This document shows positions 38,553 to 48,900 of a stretch of 64,000 bases of DNA, piece by piece. A model generated the notes under the pieces. The model saw only the letters and a list, made by a program, of their open reading frames with translations, did not search any database and had not been told where the DNA came from. Origin of the DNA: Sambucus nigra (lineage: Eukaryota; Streptophyta; Magnoliopsida; Dipsacales; Adoxaceae); contig OX422214.1 in NCBI GenBank assembly GCA_949130495.1, positions 257,118,187 to 257,182,186 of the forward strand, read 5' to 3'. The number at the start of each line of letters is the position of its first letter. Position 1 is the stretch's first letter. The position numbers were made by a program, and so were the translations under genes.

Positions 38553-39136
38553 TGTTGATACCAAAATTATTATGCTGATGTGGACGAATAATAAGAAGAC
38601 ACGTGTCAATCTACGTGGCACAATAGCAACGAGGAAGATCATTCCCCCGACCAACATACTCACTCCGAGCAACAGGTGTACTCCGAGGAACACCAGCCCT
38701 CCGAGGAACTCTTGTCCTCTGAGGAACTCTAGCGCTCCGAGGAACTCTCGGACGATGAGCAACTAAGGCGGTTCGAGCTGCATCTCGACCACAGCATTGA
38801 TTGCCAGATAATCAACAGTTCAACTATTCATTGAATGCTTATCATCTTGACGCACACGCTTGAAGAGCATTAAATGAGTTACCCTTTCATATGTATATCA
38901 TTTAATGTATCACCCTTTCATATACAGCCTAAGGGCTATAAATTCCTTGTATCACCCTCATTCAAGGGGACCGGAATTTCTTGATAGCCCTTGTAATCGA
39001 GAATTCCCAAACACTCAGCAATAACATAACAGTGGACGTAGGTCATTCATATAAGGCTGAACCATTTTAAAATTCTTTGTCTTATTTATTTATCTGTGAT
39101 TGAATAATTAGAGCGATCTAATTTTTTACATCAACA
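38553..39136 (+). repeat. 3' LTR of gypsy element B, with adjoining polypurine tract
   Basis: It is nearly identical to the left LTR. It is preceded by ATTGGGGGCTTC (38541-38552), the polypurine tract. It lacks the 18-bp extra repeat of the left LTR and keeps the original TG start. Confidence 0.92.
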
Positions 39137-39141
39137 CTCGT

Positions 39142-39830
39142 AATCTGCCGTTTTTATCTCCCTTTTTCTAGATGACTATACTCTCTTTCTTGTCGACCCC
39201 TCACTCTTCATACTCCATTAAGTGAAATTCCCTTATCTTTTGGTTTAACAGACTTAGGAAACATGTCAATTTCAAAGGTTTACAAGTCTCCAACCAATTC
39301 CTCTAATTTAAGCGTGTTTAAATTACCCATAGAATTTAGCGCAGTGACTTTACGGATAAAACGCTTAGGTAGTGATCTTAGAATCTTTTTAACAACTCTA
39401 GCATTAGGAATGGGTTCACCAAGATTAAAGCTAGTGTTTACAATATCAGACAATCTAGCATAGAATTCATCAAAACATTCAGACTCAAGCATGATGATAA
39501 TTTCAAATTGAGTTGTTAAGTTTTACAATTTTGATTCTTTCACAGCATTAGTTCCTTCATGGGTAAGCTGTAAAACATCACATGCCTCTTTTGATGTGGT
39601 ACACGTCATTATTCGTCGAAACTCGTCAGGTGTGACGGTTCCAGAAATAGCACTAAGACCCTTAGAGTTAAAAACTGACCATTTAAATTCTTCTTCAATC
39701 CATGTAGTCACAGATTTTAAATTTGTCACGTTGTCAATAGTGATGGAGGCAGGTGTCCACCCTCTTTCAACCAAAATCCAAACTCCCATTTATGGCTTTT
39801 AGAGCAGATTTCATACGGGTTTTCAGTAAG
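39142..39830 (-). pseudogene. Copia gag, N-terminal half
   Basis: The minus-strand start is probably the ATG at about 39818 (MKSALKAIN). One base is out of frame before VWILVERGWTP. The gag core follows: EFRRIMTCTTSKEACDVLQ, LTHEGTNAVKESKL, then CFDEFYARLSDIVNTSFNLG and KKILRSLPKRF. The pieces lie in different frames at about 39500 and 39780, so at least two indels are present. This is the gag family typical of SIRE/Maximus elements. It continues at 26718 across gypsy element B. Confidence 0.8.
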
Positions 39831-39972
39831 CATAAATTGTTCCGTCAAAAACTGGCATTTTATTATATAATTTCTCCATTTTGAACACGCCCTTTTTCAA
39901 AAATGAATTTTTCAAAAAATTTATATCTTTAGAAAAATTTTGCGAAAAATTACACGGTATATTTGTGTAATT

Positions 39973-39985
39973 GGCTCTGAAACCA
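39973..39985 (-). other. Copia primer-binding site (initiator tRNA-Met type)
   Basis: On the minus strand it reads TGGTTTCAGAGCC, three bases after the LTR end. It differs from the usual TGGTATCAGAGC of plant copia elements by one base. It fixes the 5' end of the element at the high-coordinate LTR. Confidence 0.8.
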
Positions 39986-39988
39986 ATT

Positions 39989-40958
39989 TGAGCGTTTGTT
40001 TTTGTTCAAACAAAAAAATTATTTAATTAAACTCAGTTTTTCAATTAAATCCTAAAACATGCATCTATGTGTGATTGAAGACAATATGATCATGCAAGAA
40101 CATTCAATCACAAGCAAACACACAAATGAGGAAAAATCCCCCAAAGGGGCAAAACCTTTTTTATTTTCACTATAATTTGTAAAGAACGGTTTACATGGAT
40201 AATACTGAAAACAAGAGTGACATACAAAATACCCTCAGGTGTCGGTTCTGATGTCGTCGGTTGGAATCTCTCGCAAGAACTCCAAATAAGCAGCAATGGA
40301 AAAGAGTCGGATTTTCCACAAGTTACTCCAGATGAGTAAAAACGATCCTTTGAAGGTTTAAAAATTCACACACATATATGGGAATGGTTTTGTGAATCAA
40401 AAAGGCATAAAACCTTAAAAACTTGAAGTCTGTTTTCTGGACTGTAAATCGCAGAAACATGTAAGAAAAAGACTTGAAAAAACGTGTAGAATGGGTACAG
40501 ATATTTATACGAAAATCGAAGCGACAACGTCGCTCGAACGAGATCGCGCGACATCCTTACGTCGCTTGAACAACATAGAGATATCATTTGAACAAGCTCG
40601 ACGACCAAGAAAAATCCGCTTCTACACTTAGAAAAAATTATGCTTTTGTGTTAAAAATAAATCAGACTTCGAAAAATATTTTTTAAAACATTCTCAAATA
40701 TTTATGCAAATATTAAAAACTCCAATAAACCATTTTACCAATAACGCGAAGTGGAGTTGAGGGAACGGTTGAGCAGCACGTCGCATGTAGCATAATGCAC
40801 GCATGAAGATGGTGGATGCATGGATTCGGATCAAGACCGTCGTGAATAATCGTGTTGACGTGTCGAATGTAACGGTATTAGACATACATACTGTGATCTG
40901 GGATAAATAGAAAATTTCTAGATTCTACTCCGGACATTTATAAAATTATGTCCTTGCA
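39989..40958 (-). repeat. 5' LTR of the copia element
   Basis: It is the partner of 1346-2355. It keeps one CTCGAACGAG palindrome of the three in the other copy. The right border TTGCA is followed by the target duplication AGTAA (40959-40963). Confidence 0.9.
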
Positions 40959-40963
40959 AGTAA

Positions 40964-41511
40964 TAACTGAAGAAATCTAAGGCATCGACACACATATAGG
41001 GGTTTCTTGTTTAATGAATAAAGCGGAATTAGAAGAGAGATGCATGAACAATGAAAACGAGGGAGGGAGAAATTGATGCTTTATAACTATAGTACATGTG
41101 GCATAACCACATATGGAGACACCATTTTATATATTAGATATTAGATACATTCACATAAAAATAGAAATATTCTTTCAATGACAATGTGTTTGTTGCCCAA
41201 AGCCCAAAATCCAACATTAAGAAAAAATGCATACAATTTCAAGGCAGATTACAAAATAGATATCCAAGAGAAATTGTATCCCCTACTTATTGTATTTCAG
41301 CCGACAGAATTACTCAAAAAGCTAAATCGCAAAACTTTTTCTCATATAAACTTATAATGGAAAATTTTCTCAACTTTTATACAACAACCGCAATATTAGA
41401 AAATTTTGTTTTTCTTCGAAGCGGGGCGAGCAAAAAAGCCACACATTTACAAAGTTAAAAACAAACTAACAATTTACGAACCCAAAAAACATATATACCA
41501 GACAGTAACAT
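40964..41511. other. Spacer right of the copia element, nothing recognised
   Basis: This is AT-rich unique-looking DNA. It has a short GAGGGAGGGAG stretch at about 41060 and a 90-codon frame at 41186-41458 without family resemblance. It separates the copia element from the candidate 3' end of the host gene. Confidence 0.5.
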
Positions 41512-41757
41512 TTTATTGATGCCCTCACTAAGATTTTTTCTTTTTCACAGCAAACGGAGTCCAAGGCTTACAATCTACCTCTCTTCTTTGGCAATTTCAT
41601 TGCCCGCTCGCTAGAGAAAGTGCAGCATCAAAATGTCCCACATTGTAATCAAGTGACAAAATCTCTACCAATTAATGAACACCGGAACTAGGTTACCCTC
41701 AGAAAGAGCAAATACGTAGTCTCATCCTGTACAGCAACTCCCATTACTCGCTCCTAA
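41512..41757 (-). other. Candidate last (untranslated) exon of the minus-strand host gene
   Basis: On the minus strand a good acceptor (T-rich run, then GTAAGCAG, ending at 41758) precedes about 240 bp of moderately GC-rich non-coding DNA. That ends with a polyadenylation signal AATAAA at 41512-41517. A matching donor CTTCAG|GTATAG lies at 53594 behind the stop codon of the gene at 54088. This pairing is inference; the exon could belong to an unseen gene. Confidence 0.35.
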
Positions 41758-42984
41758 CTGCTTACACATGAAAAAATTGTTATAGTACAATCAAATGTCA
41801 TCAAAGGCATAAGCAACTATCAAACTTAAAATATATAAATAAGCCACCTCTTAATTACTGAACTATATATCTCAGTGAAAGTATAAGAAGGTTCCAGCAT
41901 GTATTCTAAAAATGGTGGAACAAAATTAATCAAATTAGGTGTTATAATCTGTGCAAAGGGGGATATCCTAAAAAATTTGCCATTTTAGATGTAAATGTCA
42001 ACTGCGTAAATTAAAGTAAAGAATAGAAACAAAAGAGGGACAAAAAGGAACCAACTGTTTGAATAATCAAAATCACTCATAAGAGACTGCTGGGTAGGCA
42101 GATTTTAGAAACTCAAAGAAAAAAAATATGTATAAAAAGTAGCGTGATAGTTGTGGTACCTCGTTTTAAAGGCTATGGTCAAAAGAGATTTCATGTATTA
42201 GATAAGGGGCATTTGCCCCCTTGTCTTTCTAGATTTACACAAGTATATGTATAACACAAATTTTCTAAAGAAAATAGGAACATCTTTTAAAAATTATAGC
42301 ATAATCCCCACCCCCTCTTTTAACTTCAGGAAAAATATTAATATTAGGTTTATCCATCTTGATCAAATAGTCTGGATCCCACTCTAGTTGGTGCATACAT
42401 AACTGCATAACCACATTCTTGTCACATATAGTTGAGCATCAGACTTCAGACGTTTTATAAATAGCAATGTTGTGTATATCGCTGATATTCTTTCACACAT
42501 GTGGTGTACAGAAACGTGGTGTAAGAATAGTCTAATACAATGGCAAGGTTCTAATAAGTACGAGGTATTAGGTGGGCATGGGATTGGTGCCTAGGCCTTT
42601 TTTGTATACATTGAAATTAAAGTTACTAATAATTAATATTGATTTACTTCTAACATTACTAACATTTCTTTAAATTCTCATACATAATAAGCTAATTAAT
42701 CACAACGATTCATAAACATCATATTATATCCAAACTGATTTACACATGAACATTGGTAACAATACTTCTAAAGTTGTAGACTTCTAACATTGCTGATATT
42801 TTTCATATATAAATAATAAATAAAAGATTGTTAACACTAAGACACAAAATAGAAATAACACACGGAAAGAACAATGTTATTGTAGATATAAAACTGAGTA
42901 ACTTATAAAATACTACGCAAAAAAATGATATTGTAATCATTGTATACATATAAAGCAACATATATATATATATATATATATATA
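41758..42984. other. AT-rich stretch with a TA microsatellite, no gene
   Basis: No coding potential or terminal repeats were recognised. It ends in a (TA)n tract at 42959-42984, into which the Helitron appears to have inserted. Confidence 0.6.
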
Positions 42985-45146
42985 TCACTCTATATAATAA
43001 CTTACTTCTGTTTAGAGGGTGAATATTAGGGTGCCACATCAAACTTGAGAATCGATGTGATTTCTCCAGGCTTTCTCATTAAGAGAGAGAAATGTTTTCT
43101 AACTCAAATCACACACGTGTCCTTAATTCAAATTGGTAGACCTGTTCTCCCCAAAACCCACATGACCTGTTCTCCACAACTCATACGCTTCCCGACTTTC
43201 TCTCAACAGAAAAACCCAACCCGTTACCCTATTATCACCCAAACTCCATCTTCATCTTCTCTCACCCAAGCCAAACTCTTTTGTGAACTCCCTCATGAAA
43301 GATTTTCCTCTCCCAATCAAACACATGTCTATCTCAAATCTCTGCAATCCACCTACAATAACACTCACAAAGTTCCCGTCTTCTAATCCAACTACAATAC
43401 ATAATATTGTATTTAAGGTGTGTTTCGTTATTCATATGCCCCTGATTTTATTTTGGGAGAAACTGACATTGATTCCAGATTTTTATATATGTATTCATGT
43501 TTTGTATGTTTTCACTCGGTATATGCTTTTTTCCCCAGATGATTTCCCCTTTGTCCATATAATCAAGTATCTGTTCAATATGGGAGTAGTTGACATTTAT
43601 TTTCGTATTTTCTCCGTATTTATGTTTCACTTAGGAGAATTGATGGCGGCATGGTCAAATCATTCATGCTCACATCTCCAAATTTTGACTTCTTAACGAA
43701 ATGATCCGTGTGTATTTATTGCGTGGTTTTTGAACAATGCAAGGAGGGTACTTGATTAAATGTAAAAAAAATTGTTGTTTATTGGATTCTTTTTTTGTGT
43801 CATTTTTTTTTCATTTTTACACACTTTTTCTCATCATTTTTCATGCTCCAAAGCCTCCATTATGCACTTTTACTTTTGTACATTGATTTGTTTACAATTT
43901 TCTTTCATACATATTTCAGCTTTTATGTTAATTGCTATTTCAAGACATGTTTTATTTGTTTCCAAAATTTAAATGTCACGACCAACTATTGTTGGCTTCT
44001 ATTACTTTTTAGTTACTTTTTCATGTAGTCCTTATTAATTATCTGCTTAACATGATTTTCAGTGTTCAAATGCAAATCAACAAGTATCATCATAGATAGT
44101 TGTAAGAAACTTTGTAAGAAACTGTGTACACTTTTGTGCACAATTCCCCCCACTATACAAAATAACTCGGTTAGAAATTTGTGTTCGTTTAGTTTTATCC
44201 TTCTATATCTATTTTTTCCTCTCTAATTATATTTTTGCACCAGAATACATTTTGATCTAAAGCTTTGGCTGGAAGGCATGACCTTTACATGAACAACCAA
44301 CATAATAATCTATTCATCCCATACTTGGTGGAGAGACATATAAGGGAAAATTGTTTACTAACCCATCTAGCTTTTACATATGTATTGTAACCATTTTAAT
44401 GTATTAGCAAAAAGTTATCTCATTATTTAATATTTATGAATATGTGTACTTTATAAACTAAAATCACAATTAAAAAAGTACTCCAATCAGGTTTTGGAGA
44501 TAAAGAATGAATCTCTAAATGTACATATTAAGAATGTATGCTTCTCTTTCTTTCTCCCTTTTCCTTCCAATCCATTTAAAATTTAATTATGAATGTGCAC
44601 TTCACTTCATTCTTTTACTATTTATGATCGTTGGCTTTTGTTGGAGAAATTTAAGAAGATATGATTCAGGGAAGGTTATGTAAGGAGATTCAAGAAAGTA
44701 GTTAATTTAGAGAAGCATTAATGGGAGACGATCTTCCAATAAGGTGAAAGGAGCACTGATTGTTAAACATTTGTTCTCCTCCTAAATATTTGTCGTTTTT
44801 AAATCTTTCCATATTTATGCTTCGGATAAACAAGTATATGAAATAACAGCTTGGTGGATGTAATCGTTGTGTTCCCACATCTTTTGTTGACGTAGGGTTT
44901 TTAGCAGTGATAAGCTTTTACTCTTATTTCTTAAGATTATTTATTGTTGTGCACATAAAGTTATATGTTCAATTTACATGTCAATCACATAAAAATAAAA
45001 AATTGCCAAAACTTCATCACACATATCTGATATAGTCAATTGTTGCTTAAATTATTATTATTAGTTATCAACTAATTATATCATTTTTGTGTCAAGTTTA
45101 ATTAAACTTTACGTAGTGGCCGTGCATTGCACGGGTTGCATACTAG
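42985..45146 (+). mobile_element. Non-autonomous Helitron, 2.2 kb
   Basis: It begins TCACTCTATATAATAA after an A and ends CTAG before a T, the expected A/T target. A 6-bp stem hairpin, CCGTGC-ATT-GCACGG (45120-45134), lies 8 bases before the CTAG. The left end followed by GTGCCACATC is typical of plant Helitrons. No Rep/helicase coding is present. Short frames inside (for example 43045-43386) have no recognised homology, so no captured gene can be named. Confidence 0.75.
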
Positions 45147-45159
45147 TATAAATAATAAT

Positions 45160-45340
45160 GTTCCTGTGCGAACTAGTCTGCATTTTAAGAATGCGGACCG
45201 GACATGTGTCACCTAACGGTGCACCTAGAAATTATCGCCTAAATAATAGGCACTCTCTCTCTCCTTTCTGGGTTCACCGTCAGGTGACACATGTCCGGTC
45301 CGCATTCTTAAAATGCGGACTAGTCCGCACAAGAGCAGGA

Positions 45341-45341
<1 letters not shown>
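45160..45341. mobile_element. Fold-back MITE with TIRs of about 55 bp
   Basis: The left arm contains GACTAGTC-like text and AAGAATGCGGACCGGACATG. The right arm is its reverse complement (GTCCGGTCCGCATTCTTAAA). Both arms include GTGTCACCT/AGGTGACAC, and the arms enclose only about 60 bp. The superfamily is not certain, because no clean target duplication could be read in the surrounding AT repeats. Confidence 0.75.

Positions 45342-45343
<2 letters not shown>

Positions 45344-45388
<45 letters not shown>
45344..45388. repeat. (TA)n microsatellite
   Basis: About 22 TA units lie directly beside the fold-back element. Such tracts are unstable and often mis-assembled. Confidence 0.95.
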
Positions 45389-45391
<3 letters not shown>

Positions 45392-45450
45392 GCAACTGTA
45401 ATATTATGTACTTTCTCTGTAGAACTGGGAACTTATTTTAGTACCAACGA

Positions 45451-45475
45451 GCCTAGCCGCTTGCGGCGGCTAGGC
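45451..45475. repeat. Perfect 10-bp GC-rich hairpin
   Basis: GCCTAGCCGC and its exact reverse complement are separated by TTGCG, in an otherwise AT-rich stretch. It may belong to an unrecognised transposon end; no other terminal feature was found nearby. Confidence 0.7.
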
Positions 45476-45648
45476 GTCCCTTTAGGATACTGTACAACAG
45501 CACGTAATGTATTATATATAGAGTTAATTGGGTTTTGGAACCCTTCTGTTATGGCCATTTTTGGATTGACACCCAAAAAAAACTGACTGTACCATAGGCC
45601 CCCAATTTTAGACGGAAATGTTAATTCATGATTTTTTCGTTGTCAAGT

Positions 45649-46135
45649 AAAATGTATATAACTAAACTACCTTTATTAAACAAAGCATAGAAAAAGGATT
45701 TATTGACATAACCACCACTTTATAATGCATTTTTTACTTGACCCCCACTTTGCAAATCTCTAACTTAGCCCCCACTTCTTTAACACCGTCCGCCTACTGT
45801 TAAACTTTCTATTATGTAATTAGATATACCCCTTCAATAACTCTTAGACCAAAATATAACCCCACCCCCCACACACACCCCACCACCACCACCACAAAAA
45901 ATAAATAAATAAAATGTATATAACGAAACTACCCTTATTAAACAAAACATTTAAAAAAAATAATAAAAAGGATTTTTTGACATAACCACTACTTTATAAT
46001 GCCTTTTTTACTTAACCCCCTTCGCTAATCTCTAACTTAACCCCCACTTTTTTAACATTGTCCGCCTACCGTTAAAACTTTTCTATTCTGTAATTAGACC
46101 TACCCACCTTCAATAACTCTTAGACCCCCCAACCC
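45649..46135. repeat. Diverged direct duplication, period about 262 bp
   Basis: AATGTATATAAC..AAACTACC and GACATAACCAC.ACTTTATAATGC recur about 262 bp apart (45651 and 45913), with about 140 bp or more of clear similarity followed by C-rich text. No coding function. Confidence 0.75.
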
Positions 46136-46386
46136 CACCCAAAAAAAAAAATAACAATAATTACCGCTCCTAAAACTATCTTGTACCCAAACACCCATCT
46201 TCACTTAACACCCACCCGCAACCCACCGGAATACACCTAATTCACCCCCACTTCCATCTCTCTCCAATTGAAAAAAAATGGATAGAAATTTGGTCCGTTT
46301 GGTTATGTTTATAGTAAAGTGGGGTTACAAACTTTTTTTTTAATTTAAATATTATTAAGCATTTGGTAAACTTTATTTAAAAGTAA

Positions 46387-46437
46387 ACTCTCTCTCTCTC
46401 TCTCTCACACTCTCTCTCACACACACACATATATATA
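46387..46437. repeat. (CT)n(CA)n(TA)n compound microsatellite
   Basis: Runs of CT, CACTCTCTCT, CA and TA follow one another just left of the Stowaway-like element. Confidence 0.9.
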
Positions 46438-46482
46438 TGGTTTTTTTATCATATACTCCTTCTATCCCATTTGATTCTAAAT

Positions 46483-48165
46483 TAGGGTATAAGAAACTTC
46501 GACGGTATGGAATGAATCAATGGAAAAACTGGTTAACAGGTCATTATGACATAAACTACATGTCAATGGCCAAAAAATATAAACCAAAATAATTTCTAGA
46601 GAGAGAATCAAGAGATTTTTTATATTCAAAATGGAGTCTATCCTCAAGTGAGGAGTACATGGGTATTTAAAGGGGGGAAGTAGCTTAGGCTCTAAGCTAT
46701 GATTCCAATTACAAAAATACCCTTAATAGCCTTTGCTACTTCTTTCCCTACATACCAAGCAAACAAATACTAAAAAAGAAATACAACCAAATAAAGAAAC
46801 TAAAAAAAATAACAAAATACCGTAAAATACTAAAAATACTAAAAGTGGCCCATAAACTTCCAATTTCCATCATTCTCCCCCTCTTAAGACCAAGTTCGTC
46901 CTCGAGCGTTCAAAACAATTAAGAACCCGTGTAAAAATTTCAAAAATTTGTGCCAAAACTTGAGGGGACCAGAATTAAATTTTCTGAAATTTGAGGAAGT
47001 GCCCATCCCTCACATTTTTCTTCCAACTTCTTCATTTCCCACGCCAACCGTAGAAAAAAATCCTCTTGGGTCAAAAACCAATTTTGTGTTGCCAAACCCT
47101 AGTTCTCAAACTTGTTGGAGGGTTCCGACCAAAATCGATTGGTTGTATTCTTTTCCGACCAGATCAGGAGGTTTCGGCCAGATTTGGGTGGCGCGAGGGT
47201 GGGCAGAAGATTGTGGCAATGTTCTAGGTAGGCCGGCAAGCCTACGAGGGCCGAACAAGTGCCGGCGGGTCTTTTTTTACTAGGGTTTGGGTTGGGGCAG
47301 GCTGTGTAGAGGGGCTTTTGGGGGTCAATCGATGGAGGGTTTGATTGGAGGAGGGGCGAGGTGGCTAGGGTTAGGGCAGGGGAGTGGTCGGCGACAAGGG
47401 GGGTTGGCCTAGGTTTTATTAGGGGGTCGGATAGGTTTTGTTGGCTATTTAATTGTCGACAGCAGGGGCAAGAGGGCATGAAGGGTGGTCCGCAGTGGCA
47501 GGGGTTAAAGGGTTTCTTGGGTAAGGGTTTTGAGTGTTGGTGAGGGTTTGAATCTTGGAAGAGATAAGTTGGAAGAGAAGATCTAACTTCTTGCTGAATT
47601 CTAGGGTTAGTTAATCGATCATGTGCCTCAACTCTTGAATCTCCTTATGTTGTTGTTTGGATTTCTTTTGAGCCATTGAAAGGTAGTGTACGATTTTGAA
47701 TACCTATACACCAATACACCACTTTGAGAACGACACCTCGCTCTAATACCAATTTGACGTAAACTACACGATAATGGCCAAAAAATATAAACAAAAATAA
47801 TTTCTAAAAAGAGAATAAAGAGATTTCTTATATTCAAAATGGAGTATATCCTCAAATGAGGTGTGCATGGGTATTTAAAGGGAGGAAGTAGCTTAGGCTC
47901 TAAGCTATGATTCTAATTACAAAAATACCCTTAATAGCCTTTTCTACTTCTTTCCCTAAATACCAAGCAAACACATACTAAAAAAGAAATACAACCAAAT
48001 AAAGAAAATAACAAAAATACCGTGAAATCCTAAAATTACTAAAAGTGGCTCGTAAACTTCTAATTTCCATCACATTATCAATACGGTTTATCTCAGATTA
48101 GATGGACTAGATTAATGCCACAAAAATGGTGAAATAGGGTCGATCAAATTCGTACTGCTCAAACT
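46483..48165 (+). pseudogene. ycf1: Nuclear copy of a plastid ycf1 fragment, split by an LTR element
   Basis: 46483-46546 reads YKKLRRYGMNQWKNWLTGH and 48073-48165 continues with QYGLSQIRW, then RLMPQKW and a stop. This is the ycf1 stretch beginning with the conserved GMNQWKNWL segment. The LTR element at 46547-48072 sits exactly in the GHY codon region with a CATTA duplication. About 150 bp of ycf1 survive. ycf1 encodes a component of the plastid inner-envelope import machinery; here it is a dead fragment of organelle origin. Confidence 0.75.
46547..48072 (-). mobile_element. Small non-autonomous LTR retrotransposon, 1.5 kb
   Basis: Direct repeats lie at 46547-46872 and 47755-48072 (about 320 bp, TG..CA). 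The duplication CATTA lies at 46542-46546 and 48073-48077. On the minus strand a TGGTATTAGAG primer site (47741-47751) follows the high-coordinate LTR, and a polypurine tract AAGAGGGGGAGAAT precedes the other. The internal 0.88 kb has no gag or pol. Frames in it (46948-47283 plus, 47099-47479 minus) are unrecognised. It is a TRIM- or SMART-like element dependent on another element's enzymes. Confidence 0.88.
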
Positions 48166-48650
48166 AATAGATATTGTGGAATCATATTGAATATTTGACG
48201 ATATATTCTATACCTTGCTAAAAAAACGATCCTTATTTAACAACCACACATTGTCTAACCAAATCTAATTCTCTCCATAAGTTCCTCAAATATTCCAATT
48301 CGAGCAGATTCTTCCCCCAACTAATGAAGAGATTTTGGCGGAATTGCCACATGAAATTAAGCACGATTTTGCAAAGAAATAACCCACCTGTTTCTCGAGA
48401 AGAGATGGAAAATATGCTTAATATCATTTGATTGAATAGTTGACCCAGTCCCTTGTTTGAAGAAACCCTCCATTTCAATTGGTCTTTTTTCATGAAAAGC
48501 AGACATGAGATAACAAATCCATTATTTCACTAAGATTTCGAATCGGACTCACTTTCCTTTTTTGAACATAATCAACAAACCATATTTCACGATAGTGAAC
48601 AAGTGTTGATCATGGCCATTGATTTGGCGTATCCTCAATCTATACAAAAA
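48163..48650 (-). pseudogene. ycf2: Nuclear copy of a plastid ycf2 fragment
   Basis: Read on the minus strand it shows HYREIWFVDYVQKRKVSPIR then NLSEIMDLL, a segment ending in FMWQFRQNLFISWGKN, and NKDRFFSKV then NISSNIQYDST, all characteristic of ycf2. A frame break near 48240 and another near 48490 show decay. It is joined head-on to the ycf1 fragment at a short AATAGAT overlap. The two genes are not contiguous in this arrangement in plastid genomes I know, so the join was made during or after transfer. Confidence 0.85.
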
Positions 48651-48687
48651 AATGGATAAGGATTCTTCATTTGGGATAGAGGGAGTA

Positions 48688-48900
48688 TATAATACCTAAA
48701 TTACACAAAATACATTCATTTGTATAAATATTATAAATATATATGTAAAGATCTACTTATTTATCATCCCTCTCCTCCAACGCCCCCTCCCTTCATCCTG
48801 TCCCTTCCTCCCCATGTACTCTATCTTCATCTCATACCTCTGTCCATTTTCCCCATCTCTGCTATATCTCTACATCACCCTCCTCCCCATCACCTCAGAT
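48688..48900. other. Short C-rich spacer, nothing recognised
   Basis: AT-rich, then pyrimidine-rich (CCTCTCCTCCAACGCCCCCT and similar). The 75-codon frame here is a low-complexity Pro/His/Leu run and is not called. Confidence 0.6.

Larger units (their letters stand above)
26724..39136 (+). mobile_element. Ty3/gypsy Tat-type element B, 12.4 kb, with antisense extra gene
   Basis: LTRs lie at 26724-27325 and 38553-39136. The right LTR begins TGTTGAT and both end ATCAACA, an inverted repeat. The left LTR starts TATTGAT, a single G-to-A change. CTCGT is duplicated at 26719-26723 and 39137-39141, inside the copia gag. From the left LTR: a primer-binding site, gag, protease, RT, RNase H, integrase, a tandem-repeat region, an antisense four-exon gene and a polypurine tract before the right LTR. 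The gag tail FHKDHGHMTKNC followed by IETLIRRGKLAKYV and the integrase C-terminus are characteristic of the Tat lineage. Breaks include a frame change after gag, two stops in pol and one short-duplication frameshift. The LTRs are very similar, so it is younger than its copia host. Confidence 0.92.
1346..40958 (-). mobile_element. Ty1/copia retrotransposon, SIRE/Maximus (Sirevirus) type, opened by three nested insertions
   Basis: The element is bounded by LTRs at 1346-2355 and 39989-40958 that begin TG and end CA. AGTAA is repeated directly outside (1341-1345 and 40959-40963). The primer-binding site sits inside the high-coordinate LTR and polypurine tracts sit inside the low-coordinate LTR, so transcription runs on the minus strand. 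Coding order on that strand is gag (39.8 to 25.5 kb), protease (15.3-14.8 kb), integrase and RT-RNase H (6.5-3.9 kb), the order that defines Ty1/copia. The gag motif around a conserved ESFDEFYA-like segment, roughly 1-kb LTRs and several GGGGGAG tracts before the 3' LTR fit the SIRE/Maximus lineage. Gypsy (6483-14832), CACTA (15333-25451) and gypsy (26724-39136) insertions add about 31 kb to an original of about 8.7 kb. Several stops and a gag frameshift mean no functional polyprotein. Confidence 0.9.
46456..48685. mobile_element. Stowaway-like element whose core is plastid DNA, later invaded by an LTR element
   Basis: The left end CTCCTTCTATCCCATTTGA and the reverse complement of the right end, CTCCCTCTATCCCAAATGA, match at nearly all positions. 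They are flanked by TA on both sides (46454-46455, 48686-48687), as in Tc1/mariner-type Stowaway MITEs. The core, once the LTR insertion is removed, is about 700 bp and consists almost wholly of plastid ycf1 and ycf2 sequence. Either the MITE captured plastid-derived DNA or two separate MITE ends flank it by chance. The fit of both ends and the TA pair favours a single element. Confidence 0.6.

Noticed and set aside
46948..47543. Open frames inside the small LTR element
   Set aside because: No gag or pol resemblance; the element is non-autonomous, and the frames sit on GC-rich internal DNA.
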